DNA of 64,000 nucleotides from Chitinophagaceae bacterium. Lineage in GTDB: Bacteria > Bacteroidota > Bacteroidia > Chitinophagales > Chitinophagaceae. The notes below the pieces were generated by a model that saw nothing but the letters and a program-made list of their open reading frames with translations, ran no database searches and was not told where the DNA came from. The stretch's first letter is position 1; each line of letters starts with the position of its first letter. This document shows positions 17,752-26,318 of this stretch, one piece after another. The position numbers and the translations under genes are program-made. The stretch is from contig CANGTN010000006.1 in the NCBI GenBank assembly GCA_947456805.1, forward strand, positions 1-64,000. Reading direction: 5' to 3'.

Positions 17752-19200
17752 ATGCGGATAAAAAATTACAGCAAACAGGCATTTATAGTTGGGCTATTGA
17801 TGCCTGTTTTGTTGTGTAGTTGTGCCAGTTATAATACTAGGGTTGCAGATTATTACAGTAATGTACAAAACGGACAATATGCAAAAGCGCTGCATTTGCT
17901 TGAAAAAAATTCATTGCTAAAAAAAGAAAGAAACAAGCTGCTTTACCTTCTTGAAAAAGGAAAATTGTATCACCTAATGCAATCATACGACAGCAGTAAT
18001 GCATGTTTTAATAATGCTGATTATTTTATAGAAACAACCCGAAAATCTTTGGGAGATGTAAGCAAAAGCTATCTCTTAAATCCAATGATGCAAACCTATT
18101 TGGGTGAAAGCTTTGAAAGGCTGATGATTCATTATTACAAAAGTTTGAATTATGTAGCTTTGAATAAAATAGAGGATGCAATAGTTGAAGCAAGAAGAAT
18201 ATCACTTTCTAACAATAGACTATCTGACCAACAAACGAATAAAAACAAATACAACAAAGATGCATTTACAACAAACTTGCAAGGTATGTTGTATGAACTG
18301 AATGGCGATATTAATAATGCATTTATTGCATACAGAAATGCAGCTGATATCTATTTAGCCAATGACAATAGTTATTATGGTGTAGCAATACCCAATCAAT
18401 TAAAACAAGATGTATTAAGAACGGCAAGCCAAATGGGTTTTGACAATGAAGTACAACGATATGAGCGATTGCTGAATACTACATTAAATACTACAAAAAC
18501 AAATGGCGGTTCATTGATTGTATTTGTTGAAAAAGGAACAGCACCTGTAAAGAAGGAACAAAACTTTACACTTACACAAAATAAAAATGGCATAAATGGA
18601 TATTATTATTTTGACGAATATGGCAATCAGGTGAATGTGCCATTTGATTATGGATATTATTCAATTAATCGCTACAATAATAACACACTTCAAAACTTTA
18701 GAATATTCAGAGTGGCGGTTCCTTATTATGAACTTACATATGCCAATAAAACGCCGATTGGTTTTACAGTTCAACAAAAAACATACACAACAGAAACTGC
18801 ACAGGATTTTAATACACTCGCTGTAAAGGTTTTAAAAGAGAGGTTCTTAACAGAAATGGCAAATGCAATTGCAAGGCAAATGACAAAGCGATTGACTGAA
18901 TATGCTACACAAAAAGGCACAGAGTCTGCTTCAAAAAGCAACAGCAAAGAAAAAGATGAAAAGAAAAAAGAACAGAAAGCAAAATCAGATGGAGAAATTG
19001 CAGGCTTGGTTATGAACTTAATTAACAATGCTACCGAAAAAGCAGATACCCGCAATTGGCAAAGTTTACCGGCTTATATAGACTACATCAGAATACCATT
19101 ACAAAAGGGTGAAAACCAAATTTCAATGTTGGGTAATGCACCACAAAGCTTTATTGTTAATGGAAATGGCGGCTTGCAAATAATGAGTATCAAAAAATAA
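17752..19200 (+). CDS. COG3014 family lipoprotein
   Basis: 482 residues. A lipobox (LLCSCAS) follows the signal peptide. The N-terminal half is TPR-like, with repeated helix pairs (YSNVQNGQYAKALHLLEK, GKLYHLMQSYDSSNACF); the C-terminal half is beta-rich. A Lys/Glu/Ser-rich low-complexity stretch lies near residues 385-415. COG3014 proteins co-occur with LpoB-like genes; function in envelope assembly is inferred from that context. Confidence 0.8.
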   Translation: MRIKNYSKQAFIVGLLMPVLLCSCASYNTRVADYYSNVQNGQYAKALHLLEKNSLLKKERNKLLYLLEKGKLYHLMQSYDSSNACFNNADYFIETTRKSLGDVSKSYLLNPMMQTYLGESFERLMIHYYKSLNYVALNKIEDAIVEARRISLSNNRLSDQQTNKNKYNKDAFTTNLQGMLYELNGDINNAFIAYRNAADIYLANDNSYYGVAIPNQLKQDVLRTASQMGFDNEVQRYERLLNTTLNTTKTNGGSLIVFVEKGTAPVKKEQNFTLTQNKNGINGYYYFDEYGNQVNVPFDYGYYSINRYNNNTLQNFRIFRVAVPYYELTYANKTPIGFTVQQKTYTTETAQDFNTLAVKVLKERFLTEMANAIARQMTKRLTEYATQKGTESASKSNSKEKDEKKKEQKAKSDGEIAGLVMNLINNATEKADTRNWQSLPAYIDYIRIPLQKGENQISMLGNAPQSFIVNGNGGLQIMSIKK

Positions 19201-19227
19201 AGTTCAAGAATATTTTATTGCTCAGGT

Positions 19228-19695
19228 TTATTTCATTTTCCAGGCTTCAATAATTTCTTCGGCGTGTTGTTTACTTTTGGGTTTGTGAAATATTTTTTGA
19301 ATAATACCTTTTTCATCAATTAAAAATGTAGTGCGTAATAAGCCCATGTATTTTTTTCCGTACATCTGCTTTTCGCCCCAAACCCCATATTTTTCAATGA
19401 TTTCATTATTTGTATCTGCAATTAAAGTGAAAGGCAGGTTGTGTTTTGTCTGAAATTTTTTGTGTTTGGTTTCATCATCCGGGCTTACACCAATAACTGT
19501 AAATCCTTCTTTTTGCAATAAGGCATAATTGTCTCTCAAATTACAAGCTTGTACCGTACAAGTCGGTGTATCATCTTGCGGATAAAAATAAAGGACCACT
19601 TTCTGACCTTTAAAATTGGCAAGGGAAATTGTTTTTCCTGCTTCGTTTTTTCCTTTAAATGCCGGGGCTTTCATGCCTTCTGTTAATGTTGCCAT
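19228..19695 (-). CDS. bcp: Thioredoxin-dependent peroxiredoxin (Bcp/PrxQ)
   Basis: 155 residues, cytoplasmic. PTCTVQACNLRD contains the peroxidatic Cys 46 and the resolving Cys 51 in the PrxQ C-x4-C arrangement. FYPQDDTP precedes it, and Arg in LLRTTFLID completes the site. It reduces peroxides using thioredoxin. It lies 4 bp after the stop of the M23 peptidase gene, so the two are likely co-transcribed. Confidence 0.95.
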   Translation of the reverse strand: MATLTEGMKAPAFKGKNEAGKTISLANFKGQKVVLYFYPQDDTPTCTVQACNLRDNYALLQKEGFTVIGVSPDDETKHKKFQTKHNLPFTLIADTNNEIIEKYGVWGEKQMYGKKYMGLLRTTFLIDEKGIIQKIFHKPKSKQHAEEIIEAWKMK

Positions 19696-19699
19696 TGTA

Positions 19700-21574
19700 T
19701 TATTTTTTTGAAGTCTTTTTTCTTTTAATCACTTTACTTTTTTTATGAGTTGTTTTTACGATTGGTAAGCCTTTTGTAAACTCAAATTGTTGTTCACTTG
19801 TATTGCCACATTCATCTGTAGCTGAAATTTTTAATTCATGTTTGCCTACAGTGCAATGTTCATCAAAAGTATAGATAAAGTAACTGTTTTTTCTGCTGAA
19901 CATCAACCATTTACTATCTAACGCTGCGCTGAATTTTTTGATGCCACTATTGTTATCCGTTACTTTTAAAATTATTTGCTGCTCATTATTAAACAACATT
20001 TTTTTAGGAAAGTTCACAGGTGTTATTACAGGTGGAATTGTGTCTATAATGACTTCTACATCTCCGAAAGCATCTAATGTTGTATTTGCTACAAGTATTG
20101 AACTTGATTTTCCTTTGTTTTTTTCAGTAGGACTTTCTTTTGAAATAATGACTTTTTTAGTTTGTCCGCCAACTGGGTTTTTTACTTTCACCAATAATTT
20201 ATTTTCATATTTCAATGCAATTGAATCCAATGGAATGCTGATTTGGTAAGGATCTTCGACGGGTATATGATAATCGCCAATGTGTAATAAATTGGAAGCG
20301 TATGGAAATCCATTTTTTGTTTCTTGTGTAATTGCAATCAATGCGGTATCAAATAAAGTTGTGGTTTGTTCGCTGCTCCAGACTTTTACATTGGCAATGC
20401 TTGCATCAGAATTTATATCAGGATAATAAGTATTGAAATATTTTTTAGTTCCGTATGGAATTTTGCTTTCCGTTTTTTCGTTGTCTATTTCAGGTTGGTA
20501 TTGCATGAAAAAATGGATATTGGAATTGTTTCCTGTAATGTCTTTTACATCAATTGTTACTGTATGAACTAGTGTATCTTTTAGTTCAATAAAAAAAGGA
20601 TTGGTAATGAACCTATTTTTTTGCAAGAGCTCATCATACAAAATATTTTTACCAATTTTTGCAATATGTTGAATGCCTTTTTGGGTATGAATTAAAAAAG
20701 GGTAATCGATGGATCCATTGATGTAGCTGCTTTTGGCGGTATTGATGGTGTTGAATTCAAATCCGTTTTGAACAATGCTATCTACAGAAATAACAGCACT
20801 ATAAATACCATAATAATTGGGAGAAATATCTGTCTTGTCATCGGCATTGATACCGAAACTAATTTTATTGCTTCCAATTTTTACAATAGAATCATCGGCA
20901 ACAAAATCACCGCCTTCTTTATGCAAAGCAATTACATGATTCTTTGTAAAATAACTGCTGTATCTCCTGTCGTACCAATACAAGCCTTTGATTCTTGGTG
21001 CAATATGGTCTGCCACATCAAAGCCAAATAAAAGGGGGTTTATGTTTCTGGTGGTATTATCTATATTTTCCCGAATTTCAAAATGCAAATGTGGTCCCCG
21101 ACTGCCGCCGGTATTACCGCTCCAAGCAATGAATTGACCTTTGTTTACCGGAAATTGATTGGGTAAAAACGTAATGTCTTGTTCCCATTTTTCTGTTTCA
21201 TATTGTTTGTTTTTTACAAAATGATTCAGGGTATCATAAAAACTATTCAAATGTCCATAAACACTGGTATATCCATTGTTGTGGGTAATATATATTGCCC
21301 TGCCGTAGCCGTAATGTTCTATTTTAATTCTGCTAATATAGCCTGCAGCCGCAGCATAAACCGGAAGGTTTTCTTTTTGTTGCGTTCTTAAATCTAGTCC
21401 CATATGAAAATGGTCTTTTCGTAAATGCCCAAAATTTCCGGATAACTGAATAGGAATCCCCAAAGGGTTACTGAAAAAGTTTTGTGGGTAGGGGTGATTG
21501 GATAAAGATTGGGCTTGTGTAATAGCAATACTAACACAGCAAAAAAGTATATAAACCAATACCAACTTACGCAT
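19700..21574 (-). CDS. Secreted M23-family metallopeptidase (LytM domain)
   Basis: A signal peptide (VYILFCCVSIAITQAQ) precedes the LytM domain, which has the zinc ligands HFHMGLDL near residue 55 and HLHFEI near 166. A long beta-rich C-terminal region follows, with an Ig-like segment and a Lys/Ser/Thr-rich end. It likely cleaves peptidoglycan cross-bridges or acts as a hydrolase activator. I place the start at the ATG at 21574. A TACATTTG box (21585-21578, minus) overlaps the upstream TTG, which leaves a leader of only a few bases, so the mRNA may be leaderless. Confidence 0.9.
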   Translation of the reverse strand: MRKLVLVYILFCCVSIAITQAQSLSNHPYPQNFFSNPLGIPIQLSGNFGHLRKDHFHMGLDLRTQQKENLPVYAAAAGYISRIKIEHYGYGRAIYITHNNGYTSVYGHLNSFYDTLNHFVKNKQYETEKWEQDITFLPNQFPVNKGQFIAWSGNTGGSRGPHLHFEIRENIDNTTRNINPLLFGFDVADHIAPRIKGLYWYDRRYSSYFTKNHVIALHKEGGDFVADDSIVKIGSNKISFGINADDKTDISPNYYGIYSAVISVDSIVQNGFEFNTINTAKSSYINGSIDYPFLIHTQKGIQHIAKIGKNILYDELLQKNRFITNPFFIELKDTLVHTVTIDVKDITGNNSNIHFFMQYQPEIDNEKTESKIPYGTKKYFNTYYPDINSDASIANVKVWSSEQTTTLFDTALIAITQETKNGFPYASNLLHIGDYHIPVEDPYQISIPLDSIALKYENKLLVKVKNPVGGQTKKVIISKESPTEKNKGKSSSILVANTTLDAFGDVEVIIDTIPPVITPVNFPKKMLFNNEQQIILKVTDNNSGIKKFSAALDSKWLMFSRKNSYFIYTFDEHCTVGKHELKISATDECGNTSEQQFEFTKGLPIVKTTHKKSKVIKRKKTSKK

Positions 21575-21675
21575 AATCAAATGTACAAAACGATTTTTGT
21601 TGTTTTGATGATCTTATTTTTTTAATTTTTGATGCTGATTGCCAAATAAAATTCTATTCAAAAGTTTACAGAGCT

Positions 21676-21683
21676 TACATTTG
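21676..21683 (+). promoter_or_regulatory. -7 box TACATTTG upstream of carB
   Basis: TACATTTG precedes the carB ATG by about 150 bp, giving a long leader. The leader holds an inverted repeat GTTCAA (21703-21708)/TTGAAC (21713-21718) and the repeat-like GGGTGCGACGCAACAG at 21777-21792. Confidence 0.45.
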
Positions 21684-21832
21684 CTCAATTTGTTTTACAG
21701 AGGTTCAAGGAGTTGAACTAGTTGGAAGAGTTTAGTGATGTTTAAACTTTTTGTTCAATAAAGTGATACAGTTGAAGGGTGCGACGCAACAGAAGCAAAA
21801 TAGATATTCTACAGTTGATTAAAAATAATATT

Positions 21833-23479
21833 ATGCCAAAAGACAATTCAATAAAATCGGTTTTAATTGTAGGTTCAGGGCCCATCATTATTGGTCAAGC
21901 TTGTGAGTTTGATTACAGTGGTTCACAGGCTGCTAGAAGTTTGCGTGAAGAAGGCATAAAGGTGTATTTAATCAACAGCAATCCTGCTACGATTATGACC
22001 GATCCGATGATGGCAGATAAAGTGTATTTATTGCCATTGACCGTAGAAAGTATTGAGCAAATTTTGCAGGAAAATCAAATAGATGCGGTATTACCAACTA
22101 TGGGCGGACAAACTGCTTTGAACCTTTGCAAAGAAGCTGATGAAATGGGCATTTGGGAGAAATACAATTGCAGAATGATTGGTGTGGATGTGGCTGCAAT
22201 TAACACTGCTGAGGACAGAGATTTGTTTAGACAATTGATGGTGAAAATTGGTATTGAAGTAGCACCAAGCCATGTTGCCAACAGCTTTTTAGAAGGAAAA
22301 GAATTTGCCCAACAAATTGGGTTTCCTTTGGTAATTCGTTCTTCATTTACATTAGGCGGAAGTGGTGGTGGATTTGTACATGATAAAAGCGAGTTGGATG
22401 AAGCTTTGAAACGGGGATTGGAAGCAAGTCCTATACATGAAGTGCTGGTAGAAAAAGCAGTTTTGGGTTGGAAAGAATTTGAACTGGAATTATTGCGTGA
22501 TCAAAATGATAATGTAGTTATTATTTGTACAGTAGAAAATTTAGACCCTATGGGTGTGCATACCGGAGATAGTATTACAGTTGCTCCGGCTATGACACTT
22601 AGTGACACTGCATTTCAGGACATGCGCAATAAAGCAATTTTGATGATGCGCAGCTTAGGAAATTTTGCCGGTGGCTGTAATGTGCAATTTGCATTAAACC
22701 CCGAAACTGAAGAATTGATTGCGGTAGAAATTAATCCAAGGGTTAGCCGTTCTTCAGCATTGGCAAGTAAGGCTACAGGATATCCGATTGCAAAGATCGC
22801 TGCGAAGTTGGCAATTGGTTACAGTTTAGATGAATTGAAAAATCAAATTACACAAACTACTTCTGCTTATTTTGAACCTGCATTGGATTATGTAATTGTA
22901 AAAATTCCTCGTTGGAATTTTGATAAATTTAAAGGAGCGAATGATACTTTGGGCTTGCAAATGAAAAGTGTTGGTGAGGTAATGGCTATTGGCAGAAGCT
23001 TTACTGAAGCTATCCAAAAAGCTTGTCAGAGTCTGGAAAACAACGCTGTGGGGCTTGGATATTATGGCAAAAGCTTGATGAAGACCGAAGAGATTTTAGA
23101 ATACATTAAGGTGCCGAAATGGGATAGAATATTTAGAATTAAAGATGCATTAATGCAAGGTGTTACTGTAAAAACAATTGCGCAGGCAACCGGAATAGAC
23201 AGATGGTTTTTGTACCAGATTCAAAAAATATGCACCATTGAAAAAGAGCTGGGTAAATATTTTTTAGACAGCTTACCAGATGATTTAATGAAAGAAGCAA
23301 AACGCAATGGATTTGGCGATGAGCAAATTGCAAAAATATTAAGTGGCGATTGTACCGAAGATGAAGTATATGAAAAACGCAAAGCAGCAGGTATTACCAG
23401 GGTTTATAAAATGGTAGATACTTGTGCTGCTGAGTTTGAAGCCAAGACACCTTATTTTTATAGTACGTTTGAGGGGTAA
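21833..23479 (+). CDS. carB: Carbamoyl-phosphate synthase large subunit, N-terminal half only
   Basis: 548 residues from the ATG at 21833 (MPKDNSIKSV is the usual CarB start). It covers the first ATP-grasp (carboxyphosphate) domain: VGSGPIIIGQACEFDY, LPTMGGQTALN, SSFTLGGSGGGF and AVEINPRVSRSSALA. The oligomerisation domain follows and the protein ends TPYFYSTFEG. A full CarB has about 1,070 residues and continues here into the second ATP-grasp (carbamate) half and the allosteric domain. The stop falls exactly at that boundary and none of the second half is downstream. Either the enzyme is encoded as two genes with the C-half elsewhere, as in some other lineages, or the gene was cut by rearrangement at the repeat-rich gap that follows. 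Confidence 0.9.
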   Translation: MPKDNSIKSVLIVGSGPIIIGQACEFDYSGSQAARSLREEGIKVYLINSNPATIMTDPMMADKVYLLPLTVESIEQILQENQIDAVLPTMGGQTALNLCKEADEMGIWEKYNCRMIGVDVAAINTAEDRDLFRQLMVKIGIEVAPSHVANSFLEGKEFAQQIGFPLVIRSSFTLGGSGGGFVHDKSELDEALKRGLEASPIHEVLVEKAVLGWKEFELELLRDQNDNVVIICTVENLDPMGVHTGDSITVAPAMTLSDTAFQDMRNKAILMMRSLGNFAGGCNVQFALNPETEELIAVEINPRVSRSSALASKATGYPIAKIAAKLAIGYSLDELKNQITQTTSAYFEPALDYVIVKIPRWNFDKFKGANDTLGLQMKSVGEVMAIGRSFTEAIQKACQSLENNAVGLGYYGKSLMKTEEILEYIKVPKWDRIFRIKDALMQGVTVKTIAQATGIDRWFLYQIQKICTIEKELGKYFLDSLPDDLMKEAKRNGFGDEQIAKILSGDCTEDEVYEKRKAAGITRVYKMVDTCAAEFEAKTPYFYSTFEG

Positions 23480-23671
23480 AATATTTATAAAAAGCAGAAG
23501 TATTTTTGAGAAATTATCCGGTTTATAAGGTTAATACAAATTTTAGTTACTTTCTCATTTGTAGTAAATCAATTTGCTTGATTTCAATAATTCTATTTGA
23601 GATAGAGATATCGCAGACTATACAAATGATGTCAAGCGCCTTCAAGTGTTTCTGACAACTTTATGCCAAAC
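23480..23671. other. Non-coding stretch after carB
   Basis: AT-rich DNA with no reading frame of note and no homology to a CarB C-half that I can see. It leads into a repeat block. Confidence 0.6.
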
Positions 23672-23774
23672 AACGCCAAGCCATGGCGTTCCCCCGTGTT
23701 GCGGGGTCGGGCTTTTCATTCCAAGTCCGTTGGCCGTTGCGGCCATACGGGCTTTCCATTGCAATCCCTAACGC
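23672..23774 (-). repeat. Structured interspersed element, copy 1 (inverse of 27044-27131)
   Basis: Read on the minus strand the element runs GCGTTAGGGATTGCAATGG ... AACGC. It has a terminal GCGTT/AACGC pair, a hairpin GGCCG-CAA-CGGCC and a hairpin CCCCG-n5-CGGGG. About 90% of its bases match copy 2, which lies in the opposite orientation 3.3 kb away. An extra inverted repeat AACGCC/GGCGTT (23672-23677 and 23685-23690) borders one end. The core element is 23686-23774. Confidence 0.85.
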
Positions 23775-23835
23775 AAAGGAATACTAACGGGCAAATAGGG
23801 TACAAATTTTTGAAATACAAATAACAGATTTGTTG

Positions 23836-23913
23836 ACGCTGTGACGTAGTCGTGGAGACTACGCCAAGCTGGGGGTTAACGCCGTGATTTAGTCGCAGAG
23901 ACTATGCTAAGTC
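23836..23913 (+). repeat. Two tandem 35-nt hairpin units
   Basis: Unit 1 (23836-23870) and unit 2 (23879-23913) are about 75% identical with a 43-bp period. Each has a hairpin: CGTAGTC/GACTACG in unit 1 and TAGTC/GACTA in unit 2, with a 5-nt loop. Unit 2 ends just before the stop codon of the TIR-like gene, which reads towards it. Confidence 0.75.
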
Positions 23914-23920
23914 GATAGCT

Positions 23921-24850
23921 TTATATTATTCCCTTGTCTTTCATCCATTTTTCTAATTGGTCTGGCAATGTTTTTCCCACATCTTGCGGGTCAAACTCTT
24001 TATACAATTTACCTATAAGGTCAGTTGGTAAGTTTTTTAATGTTTGGTCTTTAAGTAAACAAACATTTTTTCTAAGTCCCATCATATAGCCAACTTCAAT
24101 TGAAACATTCGGATTAAAGTTGTCTTCTAATATTCTTTCAAAAACACTAATTCCAAAGTCGCAACAGTGCATATAAGTTTTTATGTTAGCGAATAAATTA
24201 TCTGCATATTCTTTGTCGTCAGCTCTAAGTCCAACAATACCGTGATTATTTAATGTGTCCTTAATTGTTTGAACAATTTTATCGTGAGCATTTGTCTTTG
24301 AAAATTGCATAATTATAAATGCAGTTTTCTTGCCTTTATGGTCAGCATTGAAAGCTTCTATTTCTTTTGCTATTTCAGGAATGGTAATTGCGTCATCCGA
24401 AATCTTTTCTGTTTTTTGTTTCATAGCTTCCAAAATCGCTTTTACATATTGACTTGCTAACTCTTCTATTTTGTCGTCAGAGATCTTAGAAACTGTGGTT
24501 ACGGGAATCGAAGTTGCCCAATGAACTTCTCCTACTTCAATTCTAATTTGATGAATAAGCTGCTCAGTTGAAACTTTGCCAAAACCTGTCAAGTTTTTGT
24601 AATTTATTTGGTTTCCACCAGTTTTATCAACGAATACAAAATGATAATCAGAAGTATCCTTTCCAATAAAAAGGAAATTCATTTTGAATATTGCAAGTTG
24701 ACTTGCAGGTATTTGATAGCTTCGTCCAAGTTTTGCAAGATTCTTTCCAAACTTTTTTACAAAGTGGTTACAAAGTTGTTGTTCGTTGTCTGAGAGGTCA
24801 CCACCTGTAGATGCCATTCCTCCGTTCATTATAAATTCTATTGCTGACAT
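23921..24850 (-). CDS. TIR/nucleoside-deoxyribosyltransferase-like domain protein, possible defence effector
   Basis: 309 residues, soluble. Residues 1-165 form an unrecognised N-terminal domain. Residues about 175-305 look like a TIR-type or nucleoside 2-deoxyribosyltransferase-like fold: TAFIIMQFSKTNAHDKIV as the first beta strand and helix, DFGISVF as a central strand, and NVSIEVGYMMGLRKNVCLL. In that last block the Glu (252) sits where the catalytic Glu of NAD-cleaving TIR and related enzymes lies. Such domains degrade NAD+ in anti-phage effectors. It sits alone, next to repeats and between housekeeping genes. Sure of the fold class only moderately; the defence role is inference. No SD or TAnnTTTG box was seen. 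Confidence 0.6.
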   Translation of the reverse strand: MSAIEFIMNGGMASTGGDLSDNEQQLCNHFVKKFGKNLAKLGRSYQIPASQLAIFKMNFLFIGKDTSDYHFVFVDKTGGNQINYKNLTGFGKVSTEQLIHQIRIEVGEVHWATSIPVTTVSKISDDKIEELASQYVKAILEAMKQKTEKISDDAITIPEIAKEIEAFNADHKGKKTAFIIMQFSKTNAHDKIVQTIKDTLNNHGIVGLRADDKEYADNLFANIKTYMHCCDFGISVFERILEDNFNPNVSIEVGYMMGLRKNVCLLKDQTLKNLPTDLIGKLYKEFDPQDVGKTLPDQLEKWMKDKGII

Positions 24851-25189
24851 ATTTTTCTATTTAGTATTGTTGTTTGTTAAGCTTGCGCATAAATGGTAAA
24901 TATATACATGTTGTTAAAAATTATATATTGTCTGAGTTATTACAATTAATTAGTTTTTTACTAAAAAAATTATTTCAAAAAATCAATTCAACTATTGCAG
25001 TAAATATTATTTTTTCATTTGTTTTTATTAAACAGCTAAACGCTGCCATTCACGTAAAAGTTTCAATTGACGCCTCAAATATATACAAGCTTTATTATAT
25101 ACCAAAAAAATTAACTAATTTTTTTTTTAAATATTTTTTAATGTGGCTATGTAGGTTTTTTACAATTCGCTTCATCTGCGGTTCAATCG
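24851..25189. other. AT-rich intergenic region
   Basis: 339 bp with runs of A and T. A plus-strand frame of 112 codons spans most of it but its translation is low-complexity, hydrophobic and runs over the end of the GH25 gene, so I do not call it a gene. No hairpin, repeat or promoter was clear. Confidence 0.55.
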
Positions 25190-25972
25190 CTATTTCATCA
25201 GCAAATCATTAAATGCAGCTTCATCGCCGTTAAATACATTGAAGTCAACTTTTGCATGAATGCCATTTACCCTGCCCTGATCGCTGTGTTGCCAAAATAA
25301 AAATGGTCGGTTAATGCGGGGTCCTTCTATTGCAAAATAATGCGCTACCCACAAAGGATAATCATCAAATATTTTGCCTAAATAATTTTTATAAAACGCC
25401 GCACTGCTGTATATAATTGGCTTTACATGATATACTTGTTCTAATGCCTGTAAGCAATCCTGCAATTCTTTACGCATGGCGTTGGGAGCAGTGCCATACA
25501 ATTCTTCTACATCTACAACGGGTGGCAGATCTCCTTTTTGTAATTGTGCATTTCTGATAAAATGATTGGCTTGTTCTTTTCCATTTTTGGCTGCAATAAA
25601 ATAATGATACGCTCCAACAGGAAAACCAATTTCTTTTGTTTTGATTCTGTTGCGCTGGTATTGTTTGTCTGTTTTATCCAACCCCTCAGTTGCTTTTAAA
25701 AATGCAAACTGCAATCGTATATTGTTTACCTGCATTGCCTGTACAGCTGGCCAGTGAATTGTTTTCTGATAAAAACTAACATCAATCCCATGAATGGCGT
25801 AACTAGTGGGTATTGCAATCCCAAAGCTGTTGTATTTAGCTTCCATTGGATTGCTTTTTTGAATATAAATGGAATATAGAATAAACAGATTAATCACCAC
25901 ACCAATAACAATGGCAACAATCCATATCCATTTCTTGTTTTTGCTTTTGTTTTTTTTGCCTTGTTTTTTCAT
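25190..25972 (-). CDS. GH25 family lysozyme, membrane anchored
   Basis: 260 residues. A Lys-rich N-terminus and one transmembrane helix (WIWIVAIVIGVVINLF) anchor it. The GH25 barrel has HGIDVSFYQ, FLKATEG, PPVVDVEE (catalytic Asp/Glu region), PLWVAHY and VDFNVFNG. It likely hydrolyses peptidoglycan beta-1,4 bonds in the periplasm. It is transcribed away from the arginine operon leader. Confidence 0.92.
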   Translation of the reverse strand: MKKQGKKNKSKNKKWIWIVAIVIGVVINLFILYSIYIQKSNPMEAKYNSFGIAIPTSYAIHGIDVSFYQKTIHWPAVQAMQVNNIRLQFAFLKATEGLDKTDKQYQRNRIKTKEIGFPVGAYHYFIAAKNGKEQANHFIRNAQLQKGDLPPVVDVEELYGTAPNAMRKELQDCLQALEQVYHVKPIIYSSAAFYKNYLGKIFDDYPLWVAHYFAIEGPRINRPFLFWQHSDQGRVNGIHAKVDFNVFNGDEAAFNDLLMK

Positions 25973-26121
25973 GAATGTGCTACCGTAAAAATAAAATGTT
26001 TGACTAAAGTATTACATGCACATGATAAGTTAATATTAAAATACTGTCATTCATTTTTCGCCATGCAAAGTACTCAAATATTCAGGCGATTTTTGTAATG
26101 TATTCGCTTCTAAAAAAATTC

Positions 26122-26151
26122 TTGCAAATTTTATAAACAATACTACTTTTA
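26122..26151 (+). promoter_or_regulatory. Promoter of the arginine operon leader
   Basis: TTG at 26122-26124, 19 bp spacing, then TACTTTTA at 26144-26151; the last base of TAnnTTTG is A rather than G. The leader ORF starts 10 bp downstream. Confidence 0.5.
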
Positions 26152-26160
26152 CGCCTCAAA

Positions 26161-26223
26161 ATGGAAAAGAATCAATTACATAAACCGCATCCTTATTTGC
26201 AACTGCTGCGACGTGGTTGCTGA
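26161..26223 (+). CDS. Putative 20-codon leader peptide of the arginine operon
   Basis: The ATG lies 10 bp after the promoter box. The peptide has 20 residues and ends LLRRGC, followed by TGA and then TAG. The tandem Arg codons CGA-CGT are at 26209-26214. The peptide overlaps the 5' arm of one of two alternative helices described in the next entry. Leader peptides rich in the regulated amino acid are the hallmark of transcription or translation attenuation, and the genes downstream make arginine. I know of no described arginine leader of this form in Bacteroidota; function is inferred from position. Confidence 0.5.
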   Translation: MEKNQLHKPHPYLQLLRRGC

Positions 26224-26272
26224 TAGGACGAGCAGTTGGCAATTGCCCCTATCAGTGAAATTCTCCCGCAAC
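26199..26272 (+). promoter_or_regulatory. Alternative-helix leader RNA, candidate arginine attenuator
   Basis: Helix A pairs CAACTGCT (26200-26207) with AGCAGTTG (26231-26238). Helix B pairs CTGATAGG (26220-26227) with CCTATCAG (26248-26255). Both are perfect over 8 bp. Each lies partly inside the loop of the other, so they are exclusive or form an H-type pseudoknot. A third set, GCAAC (26199-26203), GTTGC (26216-26220) and GCAAC (26268-26272), adds competing pairings. A T-rich run at 26289-26301 follows, and GNAT begins at 26319. A ribosome paused on the Arg codons would cover one arm of helix A. Confidence 0.55.
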
Positions 26273-26318
26273 ATTTTAGCAAAGCCAATTTTTCTTTTTT
26301 TATTTAATTGATCAAACC

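Noticed and set aside
21738-21822. Short frames in the carB leader as a second attenuator peptide
   Set aside because: None is rich in Arg or Pro codons apart from the RRNR within the in-frame extension, and no alternative helices were found.
24874-25212. 112-codon plus-strand frame in the AT-rich gap
   Set aside because: The translation is low-complexity and hydrophobic, without a family, and it runs over the end of the GH25 gene.
26221-26307. Continuation of the leader frame past TGA-TAG to 26307, as readthrough or a selenoprotein
   Set aside because: Two consecutive stops and no recognisable product; a leader peptide explains the short ORF better.
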